Source: an uncultured SAR86 cluster bacterium (GTDB lineage: Bacteria; Pseudomonadota; Gammaproteobacteria; Magnimaribacterales; Magnimaribacteraceae). From it: a stretch of DNA of 64,000 bases. This document shows, one piece after another, positions 63,875-64,000 of the stretch. How positions within the stretch are numbered: the stretch's first letter is position 1; the number at the start of each line of letters is the position of its first letter. Under the pieces are notes generated by a model. It saw only the letters and a list, made by a program, of their open reading frames with translations. It was not told the DNA's origin and made no database searches. The stretch lies in the NCBI GenBank assembly GCA_902542325.1, contig CACBUE010000006.1, positions 1-64,000 of the forward strand, given 5' to 3'. A program made the position numbers and the translations under genes.

Positions 63875-64000
63875 ATGAGTTGGAAAAAAGAAACAACAGA
63901 AATAAAAAAAAGAAGAAAGCTTGCTAAAGCACAAGGTGGGAAGGAAGCTATTAAGCTTCAACATGCAAAAGGAAGGCTAACTTTAAGAGAAAGAATAGAG
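63875..64000 (+). CDS. Acyl-CoA carboxylase beta subunit, 3' end cut by window
   Basis: First 42 residues of a biotin-dependent carboxyltransferase (propionyl- or methylcrotonyl-CoA carboxylase beta). KLAKAQGGKEAIKLQHAKGR and LTLRERIE are the conserved N-terminal helix. It begins 8 bp after tRNA-Arg. Substrate class cannot be decided from this fragment. Confidence 0.8.
   Translation, partial: MSWKKETTEIKKRRKLAKAQGGKEAIKLQHAKGRLTLRERIE

Overview
The window is a 64-kb, AT-rich, gene-dense stretch of bacterial chromosome. The gene set points to a free-living marine gammaproteobacterium with a streamlined genome. The smc-zipA-ligA order, the complete ccmABCDEFGHI cytochrome c maturation operon, mnmC and ppnP are gammaproteobacterial. 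Phytanoyl-CoA-dioxygenase-like enzymes, a DUF3604 protein, an SCP2 protein, several acyl-CoA dehydrogenases and short intergenic gaps recall SAR86 or related oligotrophs. That placement is inference. Both ends cut genes: an iron-containing alcohol dehydrogenase at the left and an acyl-CoA carboxylase beta subunit at the right.

Layout. 1-18.6 kb: housekeeping and catabolic genes, including Bax-inhibitor-1-like and DedA membrane proteins, Nudix, YqgE, an SGNH lipoprotein, two PhyH-type dioxygenases, a DsbD/ScsB-type reductase with its redoxin, a DUF3604 gene broken by a frameshift, pyrB, the two-step reverse transsulfuration pair (cystathionine beta-synthase and a cystathionine gamma-lyase/synthase), a methyltransferase, a three-domain MsrA-thioredoxin-MsrB protein and MAPEG. 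18.6-36.3 kb: two foreign islands in tandem at a tRNA-Val(GAC) site. 36.4-44.2 kb: small envelope proteins, ppnP, lpd, a metallo-beta-lactamase-fold lipoprotein, an esterase, an acyl-CoA dehydrogenase with a divergent LysR regulator, and tRNA-Leu. 44.3-55.5 kb: two more acyl-CoA dehydrogenases, mnmC, lipoproteins, ligA, zipA and an unusually short smc. 55.6-61.7 kb: the ccm operon. 61.8-64 kb: hisI, a SAM-II riboswitch-controlled metY-like gene, tRNA-Arg(CCU) and the carboxylase.

The islands. A 13-nt tRNA-Val anticodon core (ACCATGTCAAGGT) occurs three times: at 18649 joined only to the tRNA 3' half, at 23429 inside an intact tRNA-Val(GAC), and at 36231 joined only to the 5' half. The two outer halves look like one native tRNA split apart, and the intact middle copy is a diverged replacement. 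Island A (18.65-23.44 kb) holds an Mrr-like nuclease/SF2 helicase and a protein with a HEPN-type R-x4-H motif. Island B (23.43-36.24 kb) holds a tyrosine integrase, a polymerase-like replication candidate, an AlwI-like type IIS restriction system with two adenine methylases, an EEP-family protein, a NucS-like nuclease, an AbaSI-like nuclease and a run of small membrane proteins. Each island has its own pair of tandem 11-nt repeats at both ends, with matching geometry, as expected for integrase arm sites. The whole is a defence-loaded, tRNA-replacing integrative element pair.

The best regulatory find is the metY leader at 63.63-63.76 kb: promoter, SAM-II aptamer, a possible 11-bp antiterminator and an intrinsic terminator, which together suggest transcriptional attenuation by S-adenosylmethionine.
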